Source: Streptococcus cristatus
GTDB taxonomy: Bacteria > Bacillota > Bacilli > Lactobacillales > Streptococcaceae
Direction of reading: 5' to 3'
Assembly (NCBI RefSeq): GCF_003943815.1
Contig: NZ_RJNA01000001.1
Location: 63,851-117,532 of the forward strand
Length of the DNA: 53,682 nucleotides
The notes under the pieces are model-generated. The model saw nothing but the letters and a program-made list of their open reading frames with translations. It made no database searches and was not told where the DNA came from. The first letter of the stretch is position 1. Every line of letters begins with the position of its first letter. Below, in pieces: positions 19,136 to 27,798 of this stretch. The position numbers and the translations under genes were made by a program.

Positions 19136-19709
19136 GATTTGCGGCTTATCAACGGCCAGCGCTGTGGAAACGGCATGCCAGGCTGGTGCAGATTACATTG
19201 GCTTTGTCTTTGCTGAGAGCCGTCGGAGGGTAGGTTTGGAGCAAGCTCAGAAGCTAGCTGCCTTGGTGCCGCCTGCTGTCCGAAAGGTAGGAGTTTTCGT
19301 CTCTCCGAGCTTGATAGAGTTGCAGGAAGCTATTTCAGTGGCAAATCCAGATTTGGTGCAGATTCATGGCGATTTTGATGAAGAGCTTCTGACTCAGATT
19401 GGCCGGCCGGTTATTCGAGCTTATCAGATCAAGGGAGCGTTAAAAGATGTCAGCCAACAAGCGGACTACCTGCTCTTTGATGCCCCACTTGCTGGTAGTG
19501 GTCAGACCTTTGACTGGCAAGCTTTTGATAAAGGTCAAATCCACCAGCCCTTCTTTATCGCCGGTGGTTTGAATGCAGGAAATGTCCGAGAAGCGATTCA
19601 GCACTTCGCCCCTTACGCAGTTGATGTCTCAAGCGGGGTCGAAACTGACGGCCAGAAGGACTTAGAGAAGATAAAAGAATTTATAGAAAGAGTGAAAGAT
19701 GGCATATAA
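19122..19709 (+). CDS. trpF: Phosphoribosylanthranilate isomerase
   Basis: Amadori isomerase of the tryptophan pathway, a 195-residue TIM barrel. The family start MTKVKICGL (catalytic Cys7) requires a TTG start codon at 19122, inside the end of trpC; GGAGCTG upstream can act as ribosome site. The catalytic Asp lies in [16 protein letters not shown] and the phosphate site in [10 protein letters not shown]. The TTG start and overlap imply coupled translation. Confidence 0.92.
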   Translation: MTKVKICGLSTASAVETACQAGADYIGFVFAESRRRVGLEQAQKLAALVPPAVRKVGVFVSPSLIELQEAISVANPDLVQIHGDFDEELLTQIGRPVIRAYQIKGALKDVSQQADYLLFDAPLAGSGQTFDWQAFDKGQIHQPFFIAGGLNAGNVREAIQHFAPYAVDVSSGVETDGQKDLEKIKEFIERVKDGI

Positions 19710-20922
19710 TCAACCCAATCAAGAAGGATTTTACGGTGAATTTGGTGGACGATTTGTTCCCGAAACGCTGATGACAGCAGTTTTGGAGCTAGACAAAGCC
19801 TACCGTGAGAGTAAAAAAGCCCCAACCTTTCAGGCTGAGCTGGACGAGTTGCTGAAGCAGTATGTAGGGCGAGAAAATCCTCTCTATTTTGCAAAAAATC
19901 TGACAGCCTATGCTGGCGGTGCTAAGATTTATCTGAAGCGGGAAGACCTCAACCATACCGGGGCCCATAAAATCAATAATGCCCTAGGTCAGGTTTTATT
20001 AGCCAAGCGGATGGGCAAGAAGAAAATCATTGCAGAGACTGGTGCGGGTCAGCATGGAGTGGCAACCGCCACAGCTGCAGCTCTTTTCAACATGGACTGT
20101 ACTATCTACATGGGCGAAGAAGATGTCAAGCGCCAAGCCCTCAATGTCTTTCGGATGGAACTTTTAGGAGCCAAGGTAGAGTCTGTGACCGATGGCTCTC
20201 GAGTCCTCAAGGATGCGGTAAATGCTGCCTTGCGAGCTTGGGTGGCTCAGGTCGATGATACTCACTATATTATGGGCTCAGCCTTGGGACCCCATCCATT
20301 CCCAGAGATTGTCCGCGACTATCAGAGCGTGATTGGGCGTGAGGCCAAGCGCCAGTTTGCTGAGCAAAATGCAGGTGCCTTACCCGATGCTTTAGTCGCC
20401 TGCGTTGGCGGCGGTTCCAATGCTATTGGGCTCTTTTATCCCTTTGTAGACGATAGCACAGTTGCCATGTATGGAACAGAAGCGGCTGGGCGAGGCATCG
20501 ATACAGATGAACACGCTGCGACCTTAACCAAGGGCCGGCCAGGTGTTTTGCACGGTGCCTTGATGGATGTCCTGCAGGATGAGCAAGGGCAGATTCTGGA
20601 AGCTTTCTCTATCTCTGCCGGGCTAGACTATCCGGGCATCGGTCCTGAACATTCTCATTTTAATGCTATCAAACGTGCCACTTATGTTCCAGTCACAGAT
20701 GAAGAAGCTTTGGAAGCCTTCCAACTCCTGTCTCGCATTGAAGGAATTATCCCTGCTCTAGAGTCTAGCCACGCTATTGCTTACGCAGTTAAGCTGGCTA
20801 AGGAGTTGGGACCAGAAAAATCAATGATCGTCTGCCTATCCGGCCGTGGTGACAAGGATGTCGTTCAGGTAAAGGAACGCTTGGAAAAAGAAGCGGCTCA
20901 AAAAGGAGGTGCCCATGACTAA
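19699..20922 (+). CDS. trpB: Tryptophan synthase beta subunit
   Basis: PLP enzyme joining indole and serine to L-tryptophan in the alpha2-beta2 complex. The 407-residue protein has the PLP lysine Lys91 in [19 protein letters not shown] with the catalytic Glu, GGGSNAIG phosphate loop, [15 protein letters not shown] and LSGRGDKD. It is the canonical partner of the adjacent TrpA and differs from the paralogue at 13855 mainly at the phosphate loop and N-terminus. It overlaps trpF by eleven bases. Confidence 0.96.
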   Translation: MAYNQPNQEGFYGEFGGRFVPETLMTAVLELDKAYRESKKAPTFQAELDELLKQYVGRENPLYFAKNLTAYAGGAKIYLKREDLNHTGAHKINNALGQVLLAKRMGKKKIIAETGAGQHGVATATAAALFNMDCTIYMGEEDVKRQALNVFRMELLGAKVESVTDGSRVLKDAVNAALRAWVAQVDDTHYIMGSALGPHPFPEIVRDYQSVIGREAKRQFAEQNAGALPDALVACVGGGSNAIGLFYPFVDDSTVAMYGTEAAGRGIDTDEHAATLTKGRPGVLHGALMDVLQDEQGQILEAFSISAGLDYPGIGPEHSHFNAIKRATYVPVTDEEALEAFQLLSRIEGIIPALESSHAIAYAVKLAKELGPEKSMIVCLSGRGDKDVVQVKERLEKEAAQKGGAHD

Positions 20923-21694
20923 AACACTCACTCAGCATTTAGAAACCATCAAAAGAGAAGGCAAGGGAATTTTCCTTCCTTATATCATGGCTGGTGATCA
21001 CGAGAAAGGTTTGGCAGGATTACCAGAAACCATCTCATTTTTGGAAAACTTGGGTGTGTCAGCCATTGAAATCGGTCTGCCTTTTTCAGACCCTGTTGCA
21101 GATGGGCCAGTTATTGAAGAAGCCGGTCTGAGGAGCCTGGGTCACCATACTTCGGCCAAGTCTTTAGTGGCAAGCTTGCAGAAGTTGGACACTCAGCTGC
21201 CTCTCATCATCATGACCTACTTCAATCCAATTTTCCAGTATGGCCTCAAAGATTTCGTCAAGGACTTGGCTACGACGCCGGTTAAAGGATTGATCATTCC
21301 GGATTTGCCCTACGAGCACAGAAATTTCATCTTGCCTTTACTGGAAGATTCAGATCTTGCTCTGATTCCTTTAGTGAGCCTGACTACTGGACTAGAACGT
21401 CAGCAGGAGTTGATTAAGGATGCAGAAGGTTTTATTTACGCTGTAGCCATCAACGGTGTGACGGGTAAGAGTGGCAGTTATCGCAGTGATTTGGACCAGC
21501 ATTTGAGCAAGCTCCATGATATTGCTGAGATTCCAGTGCTGACGGGTTTTGGTGTTTCGACTTTAGAGGATGTTGACCGCTTCAATCAGGTCTCAGACGG
21601 AGTCATTGTCGGATCTAAGATTGTCAAAGCTCTTCATGAAAAGGACGCCAGCATAGCAGCCTTTATCCAAGAAGCAGCAGCTTATAAGAAATAA
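20915..21694 (+). CDS. trpA: Tryptophan synthase alpha subunit
   Basis: Splits indole-3-glycerol phosphate to indole and glyceraldehyde-3-phosphate and channels indole to TrpB. The 259-residue barrel has the catalytic Glu in [15 protein letters not shown] and the Asp in [11 protein letters not shown], with phosphate sites GVTG and [10 protein letters not shown] use ATG 20915 because AAAGGAGG sits just upstream; a GTG at 20909 falls too close to that site. The 3' end overlaps the convergent comC by 32 bases. Confidence 0.95.
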   Translation: MTKTLTQHLETIKREGKGIFLPYIMAGDHEKGLAGLPETISFLENLGVSAIEIGLPFSDPVADGPVIEEAGLRSLGHHTSAKSLVASLQKLDTQLPLIIMTYFNPIFQYGLKDFVKDLATTPVKGLIIPDLPYEHRNFILPLLEDSDLALIPLVSLTTGLERQQELIKDAEGFIYAVAINGVTGKSGSYRSDLDQHLSKLHDIAEIPVLTGFGVSTLEDVDRFNQVSDGVIVGSKIVKALHEKDASIAAFIQEAAAYKK

Positions 21695-22325
21695 GAGCCA
21701 CCACACCAAACAAGAGACAGGGTACAAATGCTAGCCTGTCTTTTTTCTTTTTAAAGCAATAACAAGCGAGGCCAGAGAAGCTAGCGATTTGGATGAGAAT
21801 GAGAATTTCTGTCAGGCTGAAAATGGCTGAGCAGGAAGCAAGAAAGAGAAAATCTCCAGCTCCGATGCGAATATTAAAAAAGAAGGCTAGAAGTCCTAGG
21901 ATCAAAAAGAAAACCATGAGCGGATTGATACCTGCTGTAGCCATCAGCAAGAACTGAAAAATCAGCCAGATTAGAAGAGGGTATTCTTGCTCACGCTGAT
22001 CGTAGATAGCTAGGGTCAAGCCCATCGTTAGCAGTAAGAGCTGGGCTAGTGAAAGATAGCCTAAGCTCCAGCTTAGAAAAAGTAAACCCAGCACTAACTC
22101 AAAAGCAGCATACCAGACAGGCAGCTGGATCTTGCAGAAACGGCAGCGGAAGCCATTAAGCAACTGAGACAGGATTGGGACCAAATCCCGTGCTTTGAGT
22201 ATCTGCTTGCAGTTGTCACAGTGGCTGCTTGGTGAGATGATGGATTGTTCTGGGAAGCGGTCAATAACTAAGCCTAGAAAGGAGGCCAGAACCGTTCCGA
22301 CTAGAAAAAAGTATAGATGAATCAT
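21663..22325 (-). CDS. comC: Competence prepilin peptidase (A24 family)
   Basis: Membrane aspartyl peptidase that cleaves and methylates type IV-like prepilins (ComGC and relatives) of the DNA-uptake pilus. The 220-residue protein has the zinc-type cysteines Cys36-x2-Cys39 and Cys61-x2-Cys64, the two active-site aspartates in [10 protein letters not shown] (Asp109) and RIGAGDFLF (Asp158, GxGD motif), and about six hydrophobic helices. It is called cclA or pilD in some streptococci and is unrelated to the competence-peptide gene also named comC. A ComX-type box ends eight bases before the start. Confidence 0.9.
   Translation of the reverse strand: MIHLYFFLVGTVLASFLGLVIDRFPEQSIISPSSHCDNCKQILKARDLVPILSQLLNGFRCRFCKIQLPVWYAAFELVLGLLFLSWSLGYLSLAQLLLLTMGLTLAIYDQREQEYPLLIWLIFQFLLMATAGINPLMVFFLILGLLAFFFNIRIGAGDFLFLASCSAIFSLTEILILIQIASFSGLACYCFKKKKDRLAFVPCLLFGVVALISYKLLLLG
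21715..21752 (+). terminator. Terminator of the trp operon inside comC
   Basis: AGACAGG (21715-21721) pairs with CCTGTCT (21735-21741), followed by TTTTTCTTTTT. It lies within the 3' coding part of the opposite-strand comC. Confidence 0.75.
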
Positions 22326-22333
22326 ACTTGTTT

Positions 22334-22341
22334 ATTCGTGA
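22334..22341 (-). promoter_or_regulatory. ComX (sigma-X) box of the prepilin peptidase
   Basis: On the minus strand CACGAATA matches the combox TACGAATA in seven of eight bases, with a T-rich stretch upstream as in late competence promoters. Its end is eight bases from the ATG, leaving almost no leader. Confidence 0.75.
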
Positions 22342-22406
22342 TTTTAAGTAGAAAAATCTGAAATTTTACAACTTTTCTAATAAAGTAAAATTTTGAGTTT
22401 TAATAC

Positions 22407-22435
22407 TTGACTTTCTTAATTAGAAGCATTATAAT
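22407..22435 (+). promoter_or_regulatory. Promoter of dpr
   Basis: TTGACT and TATAAT with a 17-base spacer. Predicted start near 22442. Confidence 0.8.
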
Positions 22436-22455
22436 TAAAACATAATCAATAAAGA

Positions 22456-22470
22456 TTAGAATGATTACAA
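22456..22470 (+). promoter_or_regulatory. Candidate PerR box
   Basis: TTAGAATGATTACAA matches the PerR consensus TTATAATNATTATAA at 12 of 14 defined positions. It lies just downstream of the predicted dpr start site, where a repressor would block elongation or initiation. Confidence 0.65.
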
Positions 22471-22490
22471 ATAAAAAGAGAGGTATCATT

Positions 22491-23006
22491 ATGACTCAAG
22501 TAAAACATGGCGCTGCAGCAGATGTAGCAACTTTCACTAACCAAAATTCTTTACCAAAAACAAAAGCAGTTCTTAACCAAGTGGTTTCAGATCTTTATAC
22601 AGCTCGTATCGCTCTTCACCAAGTTCACTGGTATATGCGTGGTGCAGGCTTCATGGTATGGCATCCAAAAATGGATGAATACATGGATACAATTGATGAA
22701 ACCTTGGATGAAGTCAGCGAACGCTTGATTACTCTAGGTGGCAAGCCTTATTCAACTCTGACAGAGTTTATCCAACACAGCAATATTGAAGAAAAAGCTG
22801 GCGAATTCAGCAAGAATGTTGAAGAAAGCTTGGAGCGCGTGATTGAAATCTTCCGTTATCTGACAGATCTTTACCAAGAAGCTCTGGATGTGACGGATGA
22901 AGAAGGCGACGATGTGACTAACGATATCTTCGTTGGAGCTAAGGCAGACCTTGAAAAGACGATCTGGATGTTGACAGCTGAACTTGGCCAAGCACCAGGT
23001 TTGTAA
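22491..23006 (+). CDS. dpr: Dps-like peroxide resistance protein
   Basis: Dodecameric ferritin-like protein that oxidises and stores iron and so protects catalase-lacking streptococci from hydrogen peroxide. The 171-residue protein has the intersubunit ferroxidase ligands: His46 in LHQVHW, His58 and Asp62 in WHPKMDEY, and Asp73/Glu77 in TLDEVSER, one residue offset from S. suis Dpr. ATG 22491 has AGAGAGG upstream; the ATG at 22461 lies inside the PerR-like box. Regulation by PerR is inferred from that site and the known biology. Confidence 0.93.
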   Translation: MTQVKHGAAADVATFTNQNSLPKTKAVLNQVVSDLYTARIALHQVHWYMRGAGFMVWHPKMDEYMDTIDETLDEVSERLITLGGKPYSTLTEFIQHSNIEEKAGEFSKNVEESLERVIEIFRYLTDLYQEALDVTDEEGDDVTNDIFVGAKADLEKTIWMLTAELGQAPGL

Positions 23007-23018
23007 AATGATGTTTAA

Positions 23019-23198
23019 AGAGGCTGGGACAAAAGTCCTAGCCTCTCAATTGTCTTTGGATTGTCGAGCAAGACGCAGTGGTTGAGTGGTCTCTACTACG
23101 CTGATTTCATCAGCTTTTACAGCCCTACTCAACTGTGCGGAGGTGGGACGACGAAATCGAATTCTAACGAATTACTGATTTCTGTCCCACTCTCTGTT
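23019..23198 (+). repeat. Small intergenic repeat with inverted ends, doubling as dpr terminator
   Basis: The 5' end folds as GAGGCTGGGAC-AAAA-GTCCTAGCCTC (23020-23045), a strong hairpin after dpr. The 3' end carries CTGTCCCAC (23182-23190) complementary to the start GCTGGGACA, so about 170 bases are bounded by inverted GGGACA/TGTCCC ends. This GAGGCTGGGAC motif is common between genes in mitis/sanguinis streptococci (recalled, not searched). No ORF is inside. Confidence 0.55.
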
Positions 23199-23203
23199 TT
23201 TTT

Positions 23204-23236
23204 CTTAAGGATTGTTTAAGCTTCTTCCTTTATACT
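23204..23236 (+). promoter_or_regulatory. CiaR-type promoter
   Basis: Direct repeat CTTAAG-N5-TTTAAG (23204-23220), the CiaR recognition pattern TTTAAG-N5-TTTAAG, placed exactly ten bases before the -10 box TATACT (23231-23236). Confidence 0.85.
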
Positions 23237-23242
23237 AAGATT

Positions 23243-23340
23243 ATCAAATGAAGACCTCCTAACTTTGTTTGATAGAACTCCTAAACTTTTCTTTTTCATA
23301 ATAATCTCCTGAAAAGGCAGCCTATGTGGCTGTCTTTTCT
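23243..23340 (+). ncRNA. csRNA (CiaR-controlled small RNA)
   Basis: A transcript of about 98 nt is predicted from the CiaR promoter to a terminator (AAAAGGCAGCC-TATGT-GGCTGTCTTTT). The 5' part folds as ATCAAA..TTTGAT exposing ACCTCCT in the loop, and TTTTTCATAATAATCTCC follows. Both carry sequence complementary to Shine-Dalgarno sites, the hallmark of csRNAs, which repress targets such as the competence-peptide gene by base pairing. No ORF of note is inside. A related copy lies at 50923. Confidence 0.82.
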
Positions 23341-23351
23341 GTTTTGTCATC

Positions 23352-23380
23352 TTGAAAACTTTGCTAAAATCTGATAAAAT
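23352..23380 (+). promoter_or_regulatory. Promoter of yqgQ
   Basis: TTGAAA, 17-base spacer, TAAAAT, with an extended TG. It ends seven bases before the ATG, so the message should have essentially no leader. Confidence 0.7.
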
Positions 23381-23387
23381 ATAGCTC

Positions 23388-23606
23388 ATGAAAACACTCT
23401 ATGATGTGCAGCAATTTCTTAAAAATTTCGGGATCATTATCTATATGGGCAAGCGTCTTTATGATATTGAAATGATGAAAATTGAGTTGGAGCGGATTTA
23501 CGATGCCGGCCTGATGGATAAGCTTGATTATCTGGAGGCTGAGGCTGTCCTGCGCAGAGAGCATCAAACAGAGTTGAAGTATTTAGAAGATAAAGGGAGA
23601 AACTAG
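23388..23606 (+). CDS. yqgQ: YqgQ family (DUF910) protein
   Basis: A 72-residue, charged, helical protein (LYDVQQFLKNFGIIIYMGKR, MMKIELERIYDAGLMDKLDYL) of the DUF910/YqgQ family, which folds as a small three-helix bundle. Its function is unknown; a nucleic-acid role has been suggested for the fold. No Shine-Dalgarno sequence precedes the ATG. It sits one base before the rhodanese-like gene, a conserved neighbour in streptococci. Confidence 0.85.
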   Translation: MKTLYDVQQFLKNFGIIIYMGKRLYDIEMMKIELERIYDAGLMDKLDYLEAEAVLRREHQTELKYLEDKGRN

Positions 23607-23607
23607 A

Positions 23608-23988
23608 ATGGGAATTTGGATTTTATGGGCAATTTTGCTGGGAATGTTGGCTTGGATGGGCTTCAATTATTTCCGTATTCGTCGTGCAGCTAGGGTAGTA
23701 GATAATAGTGAGTTTGAAGGTTTGATTCGTCAGGGGCAGTTGATTGATCTGCGTGATCCATCGGATTTCCATCGCAAACATATCTTGGGGGCGCGCAATA
23801 TTCCGTCCCAACAGCTCAAGTCTAGTATCAATGCACTTCGCAAAGACAAACCAGTTCTTCTCTATGAAAATAGTCGTGGGCAACGTGTGACCAATGCAGC
23901 AATCTACTTGAAGAAGCAAGGTTTTAACGATATTTATATCCTGTCTTACGGTCTTGATTCATGGAGTGGTAAGGTTAAGACAAGCTGA
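23608..23988 (+). CDS. Membrane-anchored rhodanese-like protein lacking the active cysteine
   Basis: A 126-residue protein with an N-terminal transmembrane helix (about 2-20) and a cytoplasmic rhodanese domain (LIDLRDPSDFHRKHILGARNIP; LLYENSRGQRVTNAA; GFNDIYILSYGLDSW). In active rhodaneses the loop after the fourth strand begins with Cys; here the corresponding segment reads LLYENSRGQR with no Cys, so sulfur transfer is unlikely. It may be a binding module. It is co-transcribed with yqgQ (stop and start one base apart; AAAGGGAG before the ATG). Confidence 0.83.
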   Translation: MGIWILWAILLGMLAWMGFNYFRIRRAARVVDNSEFEGLIRQGQLIDLRDPSDFHRKHILGARNIPSQQLKSSINALRKDKPVLLYENSRGQRVTNAAIYLKKQGFNDIYILSYGLDSWSGKVKTS

Positions 23989-24025
23989 TTCTTTGTAGAA
24001 ATATATATACAAAACCAATTCCCTA

Positions 24026-24034
24026 TGTTATAAT
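24026..24034 (+). promoter_or_regulatory. Extended -10 promoter
   Basis: TGtTATAAT, 38 bases before the small membrane protein gene. Confidence 0.6.
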
Positions 24035-24072
24035 AGGTAAGTGCAAATATTATTTTAAGGAGTTTTTAGAAC

Positions 24073-24309
24073 ATGCAAGAAAAGAAAAAAACCTCTCTGG
24101 TTTTAGGTATCCTGTCCATTGTTGTGGGCTTATTGCTTCCAATAATTGGTCTTATTTTAGGTATTATCGGTCTGGTTTTGGGCAATTCTCATCAAAAAGA
24201 GACTCAATTAGATTATAAAACAGAAAAAATTCTGAATATCGTCGGTATTGTAATTTCTATCATTAACTGGATTGCAGGAATTCTTCTGACCATGAATGGA
24301 TTTATGTAA
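24073..24309 (+). CDS. Small two-helix membrane protein (DUF4190-like)
   Basis: A 78-residue protein with two long hydrophobic segments (SLVLGILSIVVGLLLPIIGL onward, and ILNIVGIVISIINWIAGIL) separated by a short polar stretch (NSHQKETQLDYKTEK). It resembles DUF4190-type small membrane proteins. No function is known. AAGGAG precedes the start and an own promoter and terminator make it monocistronic. Confidence 0.7.
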   Translation: MQEKKKTSLVLGILSIVVGLLLPIIGLILGIIGLVLGNSHQKETQLDYKTEKILNIVGIVISIINWIAGILLTMNGFM

Positions 24310-24315
24310 TAAATA

Positions 24316-24345
24316 ATAAAAAGGCTTGAATAAGCCTTTTTATTT
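24316..24345. terminator. Bidirectional terminator
   Basis: AAAAAGGCTT-GAAT-AAGCCTTTTT with T-rich flanks on both strands, placed between the convergent small membrane gene and rsuA. Confidence 0.75.
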
Positions 24346-25070
24346 TACCAGGTTTGTTCCAAATAGCCTTTGATAATCTCGAGTTCGGAAGGATTCAGCG
24401 GTCGATAGCTGCCCTCTGTCAGATTGGGATCCAGCTGAAAATCACCGAAATGGGTACGTTTGAGATAGGTGACTTTGACACCAACTGCTAGAAACATTTT
24501 CTTGACCTGATGGAATTTTCCTTCAGAAATAGTAACTGAGGCGGTGGAGTGCTCGGGGCTGGCTGTATGAATCTGAAGTTGGGCAGGTTTGCATTGAGTT
24601 CCGTCCAGAAAGATAATGCCTTGCTGAAAAGCGTTTGTGACTTCTTGGTCAAGAGGGCCGTTGACTTCGACATAGTAGGTCTTTGCGATATGGTATTGTG
24701 GATGGAGGAGTTGAAATCCCAGTGGCCCATTATCTGTAATCAGGAGCAGGCCACGTGTGTCGCGATCCAAACGGCCGATGGCGTAAAGCTGGTCGTTAAA
24801 ATCTTCTGGGGCAATTAGATCTAGGACAGTCATCTTGTCCGAGTCAGAATTGGCAGTGACAGCACCGGCGGGCTTGTTCATCAGAAAATAATGGTGGGCT
24901 AGGTGGTTTAAAGGTTTACCAGCTAGGCTAATGGACTGGAGGCCACTATCGACATTTTGACTGAGGGAGCGAGCAGCTTGACCGTCAATTACAATCTGCC
25001 TTAGTCGCAGTTTTTGTTTCATCTCTTTCCGGCTAATCTTAGCTAGGGCTAAGAATTTATCAAGGCGCAT
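24345..25070 (-). CDS. rsuA: 16S rRNA pseudouridine synthase, RsuA type
   Basis: Pseudouridine synthase expected to act on U516 of 16S rRNA. The product of about 241 residues has an N-terminal S4 domain (MRLDKFLALAKISRKEMKQ) and the catalytic GRLDRDTRG with the nucleophilic Asp, then EGKFHQVKKMFLAVG. I chose ATG 25070 (MRLDKFLA) with GAAAGGA upstream; the frame extends five codons further to 25085. It is one of two RsuA-family enzymes here, the other being rluB. Confidence 0.88.
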   Translation of the reverse strand: MRLDKFLALAKISRKEMKQKLRLRQIVIDGQAARSLSQNVDSGLQSISLAGKPLNHLAHHYFLMNKPAGAVTANSDSDKMTVLDLIAPEDFNDQLYAIGRLDRDTRGLLLITDNGPLGFQLLHPQYHIAKTYYVEVNGPLDQEVTNAFQQGIIFLDGTQCKPAQLQIHTASPEHSTASVTISEGKFHQVKKMFLAVGVKVTYLKRTHFGDFQLDPNLTEGSYRPLNPSELEIIKGYLEQTW

Positions 25071-25216
25071 GAGTTTTCCTTTCAAAGGTTTGGATCGATT
25101 CTTTTTTTCTTTTTATCATACACTTTCGGAAGTAAAATTGCAAAAATAGCTACAGTTTACGATTTACCTATGAAAACATTTACACTTGGTTAGCCCGTGT
25201 TTTTTGGAAAAAACTG

Positions 25217-25225
25217 TGTTATAAT
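25217..25225 (+). promoter_or_regulatory. Extended -10 promoter of typA
   Basis: TGtTATAAT, 38 bases before the typA start codon. Confidence 0.6.
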
Positions 25226-25263
25226 TTTTAGTTGGAAATAAATAATAAGATTTAGAGGAAATC

Positions 25264-27111
25264 ATGACAAAATTAAGAGAAGATATCCGTAACATTGCGA
25301 TTATCGCCCACGTTGACCATGGGAAAACAACCCTCGTTGACGAATTATTGAAGCAATCTGAAACTCTTGATGCTCGTACAGAGTTGGCAGAGCGTGCTAT
25401 GGACTCAAACGATATCGAAAAAGAGCGTGGTATTACCATCCTTGCTAAAAATACAGCCGTTGCTTACAACGGGACTCGTATCAACATCATGGATACACCA
25501 GGACACGCGGACTTCGGTGGAGAAGTTGAGCGTATCATGAAAATGGTTGACGGGGTTGTCTTGGTCGTAGATGCCTACGAAGGAACTATGCCACAAACTC
25601 GTTTCGTATTGAAAAAAGCCTTGGAACAAGATCTTGTACCTATCGTTGTGGTTAACAAAATCGATAAACCATCAGCTCGCCCAGCAGAAGTAGTGGACGA
25701 AGTATTGGAACTCTTCATTGAGCTTGGTGCAGATGATGACCAGCTTGATTTCCCAGTTGTTTATGCTTCAGCTATCAACGGAACTTCTTCACTTTCTGAC
25801 GATCCTGCTGATCAAGAAAAAACAATGGCACCAATCTTTGATACCATCATCGACCATATCCCAGCTCCAGTCGACAATTCAGATGAGCCTTTGCAGTTCC
25901 AAGTGTCACTTTTGGACTACAATGATTTCGTAGGTCGTATCGGTATCGGACGTGTCTTCCGTGGTAGTGTGAAAGTTGGGGACCAAGTTACCCTTTCTAA
26001 ACTAGACGGCACAACGAAGAACTTCCGTGTTACAAAACTTTTCGGTTTCTTTGGTTTAGAACGTCGTGAGATCCAAGAAGCTAAAGCGGGTGATTTGATT
26101 GCCGTTTCAGGTATGGAAGATATCTTCGTTGGTGAAACAATCACTCCGACAGACGCTGTTGAAGCTCTTCCAATCCTACACATCGATGAGCCAACTCTTC
26201 AAATGACTTTCTTAGTCAACAACTCACCATTTGCAGGTCGCGAAGGGAAATGGGTAACGTCTCGTAAGGTGGAAGAACGCTTGCAAGCAGAATTGCAGAC
26301 AGACGTGTCCCTTCGTGTTGATCCAACAGATTCACCAGATAAGTGGACCGTTTCAGGTCGTGGTGAATTGCACTTGTCAATTCTGATTGAAACCATGCGT
26401 CGTGAAGGGTATGAGCTACAAGTATCTCGTCCAGAAGTTATTGTAAAAGAAATTGACGGTGTTAAATGTGAGCCGTTTGAGCGTGTCCAAATCGACACTC
26501 CAGAAGAGTACCAAGGATCTGTTATCCAAAGCCTTTCTGAGCGCAAGGGTGAAATGTTGGATATGATTTCAACTGGTAATGGTCAAACTCGTTTGGTCTT
26601 CCTTGTTCCAGCGCGTGGTTTGATCGGATACTCAACTGAGTTCTTGTCAATGACGCGTGGTTACGGTATCATGAACCATACCTTCGACCAATACTTGCCG
26701 TTGATTCCAGGGGAAATTGGTGGACGTCACCGTGGTGCTCTTGTTTCCATTGATGCTGGTAAAGCTACAACTTACTCAATCATGTCGATCGAAGAACGTG
26801 GTACCATCTTTGTCAACCCAGGTACTGAGGTTTACGAAGGAATGATCATCGGTGAAAACTCTCGTGAAAACGACTTGACAGTTAACATCACTAAGGCCAA
26901 ACAAATGACCAACGTTCGTTCAGCTACTAAGGACCAAACAGCGGTTATCAAGACACCTCGTATCTTGACCCTTGAAGAGTCTCTTGAGTTCTTGAACGAC
27001 GATGAGTACATGGAAGTAACGCCTGAGTCTATCCGTTTGCGTAAACAAATCTTGAACAAGCAAGAACGCGAAAAAGCTAATAAAAATAAGAAAAAACAAG
27101 CAGCAGAATAA
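25264..27111 (+). CDS. typA: Ribosome-associated GTPase TypA/BipA
   Basis: Translational GTPase that binds the ribosome under stress or cold and aids 50S assembly. The 615-residue protein has all G motifs ([25 protein letters not shown]), an EF-Tu-like domain 2, two EF-G-like domains and the TypA-specific C-terminal domain ([19 protein letters not shown]). It ends with a Lys-rich tail. Codon use is strongly biased towards preferred codons, which suggests high expression compared with the trp genes. Confidence 0.96.
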   Translation: MTKLREDIRNIAIIAHVDHGKTTLVDELLKQSETLDARTELAERAMDSNDIEKERGITILAKNTAVAYNGTRINIMDTPGHADFGGEVERIMKMVDGVVLVVDAYEGTMPQTRFVLKKALEQDLVPIVVVNKIDKPSARPAEVVDEVLELFIELGADDDQLDFPVVYASAINGTSSLSDDPADQEKTMAPIFDTIIDHIPAPVDNSDEPLQFQVSLLDYNDFVGRIGIGRVFRGSVKVGDQVTLSKLDGTTKNFRVTKLFGFFGLERREIQEAKAGDLIAVSGMEDIFVGETITPTDAVEALPILHIDEPTLQMTFLVNNSPFAGREGKWVTSRKVEERLQAELQTDVSLRVDPTDSPDKWTVSGRGELHLSILIETMRREGYELQVSRPEVIVKEIDGVKCEPFERVQIDTPEEYQGSVIQSLSERKGEMLDMISTGNGQTRLVFLVPARGLIGYSTEFLSMTRGYGIMNHTFDQYLPLIPGEIGGRHRGALVSIDAGKATTYSIMSIEERGTIFVNPGTEVYEGMIIGENSRENDLTVNITKAKQMTNVRSATKDQTAVIKTPRILTLEESLEFLNDDEYMEVTPESIRLRKQILNKQEREKANKNKKKQAAE

Positions 27112-27145
27112 ATCATTGAGTTGACTGGTGGTAGAAAGGAGCAGT

Positions 27146-27403
27146 ATGATTTACCTGATTATTGGAATATTAATCCTGCTTTTCTATGTATTTGCCATTC
27201 CAACTAGTATTAAGGGGACGTTGAATGTCTTGACATTTGTACTCTTGCTGGTTGCCTTGATCATCTTGCTTGCTTTGGCAATTTTTCAAATTTTTAAATT
27301 GCCTGGAGAATTATTTGTGAGTATCTTTTTGATTATTATTACAGTGTGGGCCTTGATGGACATCGAGCGTCTAGTACCATCTCAGAAATCAAAAGAACTT
27401 TAA
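27146..27403 (+). CDS. DUF3165 family membrane protein
   Basis: An 85-residue hydrophobic protein with three predicted membrane segments (YLIIGILILLFYVFAIP, LNVLTFVLLLVALIILLALA, LFVSIFLIIITVWALM) and a short charged tail. It resembles the DUF3165 family found downstream of typA in streptococci; function unknown. Start ATG 27146 is preceded by AAAGGAG at the right distance; an upstream in-frame start at 27128 has none. Probably co-transcribed with typA. Confidence 0.75.
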   Translation: MIYLIIGILILLFYVFAIPTSIKGTLNVLTFVLLLVALIILLALAIFQIFKLPGELFVSIFLIIITVWALMDIERLVPSQKSKEL

Positions 27404-27420
27404 ACTCATAAACTATAAGG

Positions 27421-27477
27421 AAGGAATTAGGATTCCAAAGTTCGTGTAGACTTTCGGTAGCCTAATTCCTTTTGTTT
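27421..27477 (+). terminator. Terminator after typA-DUF3165
   Basis: AAGGAATTAGG (27421-27431) pairs with CCTAATTCCTT (27461-27471), then TTGTTT. The loop of 29 bases is long. Confidence 0.65.
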
Positions 27478-27798
27478 ATCTAATGCGAGATCCTTCGATA
27501 GTGATTTTATCTGAGTAGAAACAAATACAGATACGGATATTTTTTCATTTGACGAGAGCCTAATTCTTTTGAATGCTGTTGACTATCAGTGAGTAGGTCA
27601 GGTTTGATAAGACACTGGCAATTAAATGTTTTGGATAGTTTTCACTTGTATAAAAAGGTTTTTCAAAGATTTCAAAGAGAATAACATTTCTTCTTATTTA
27701 TTAAAAGCTGATAACAGTTAAAATAAAAGCCTGATATGACTTTTTTATTTTCGCAAAAAAAGGTAAAATAGAAGGTAGTATGAATGAAGAGGTACATG
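27478..27798 (+). other. Gene-free AT-rich gap before murD
   Basis: I see no ORF with a ribosome site here. A TAAAAT at 27764-27769 is the only candidate -10 box for the murD cluster and lacks a good -35 box. A second copy of CCTAATTCTTTT (near 27570) echoes the terminator arm upstream. Confidence 0.4.
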
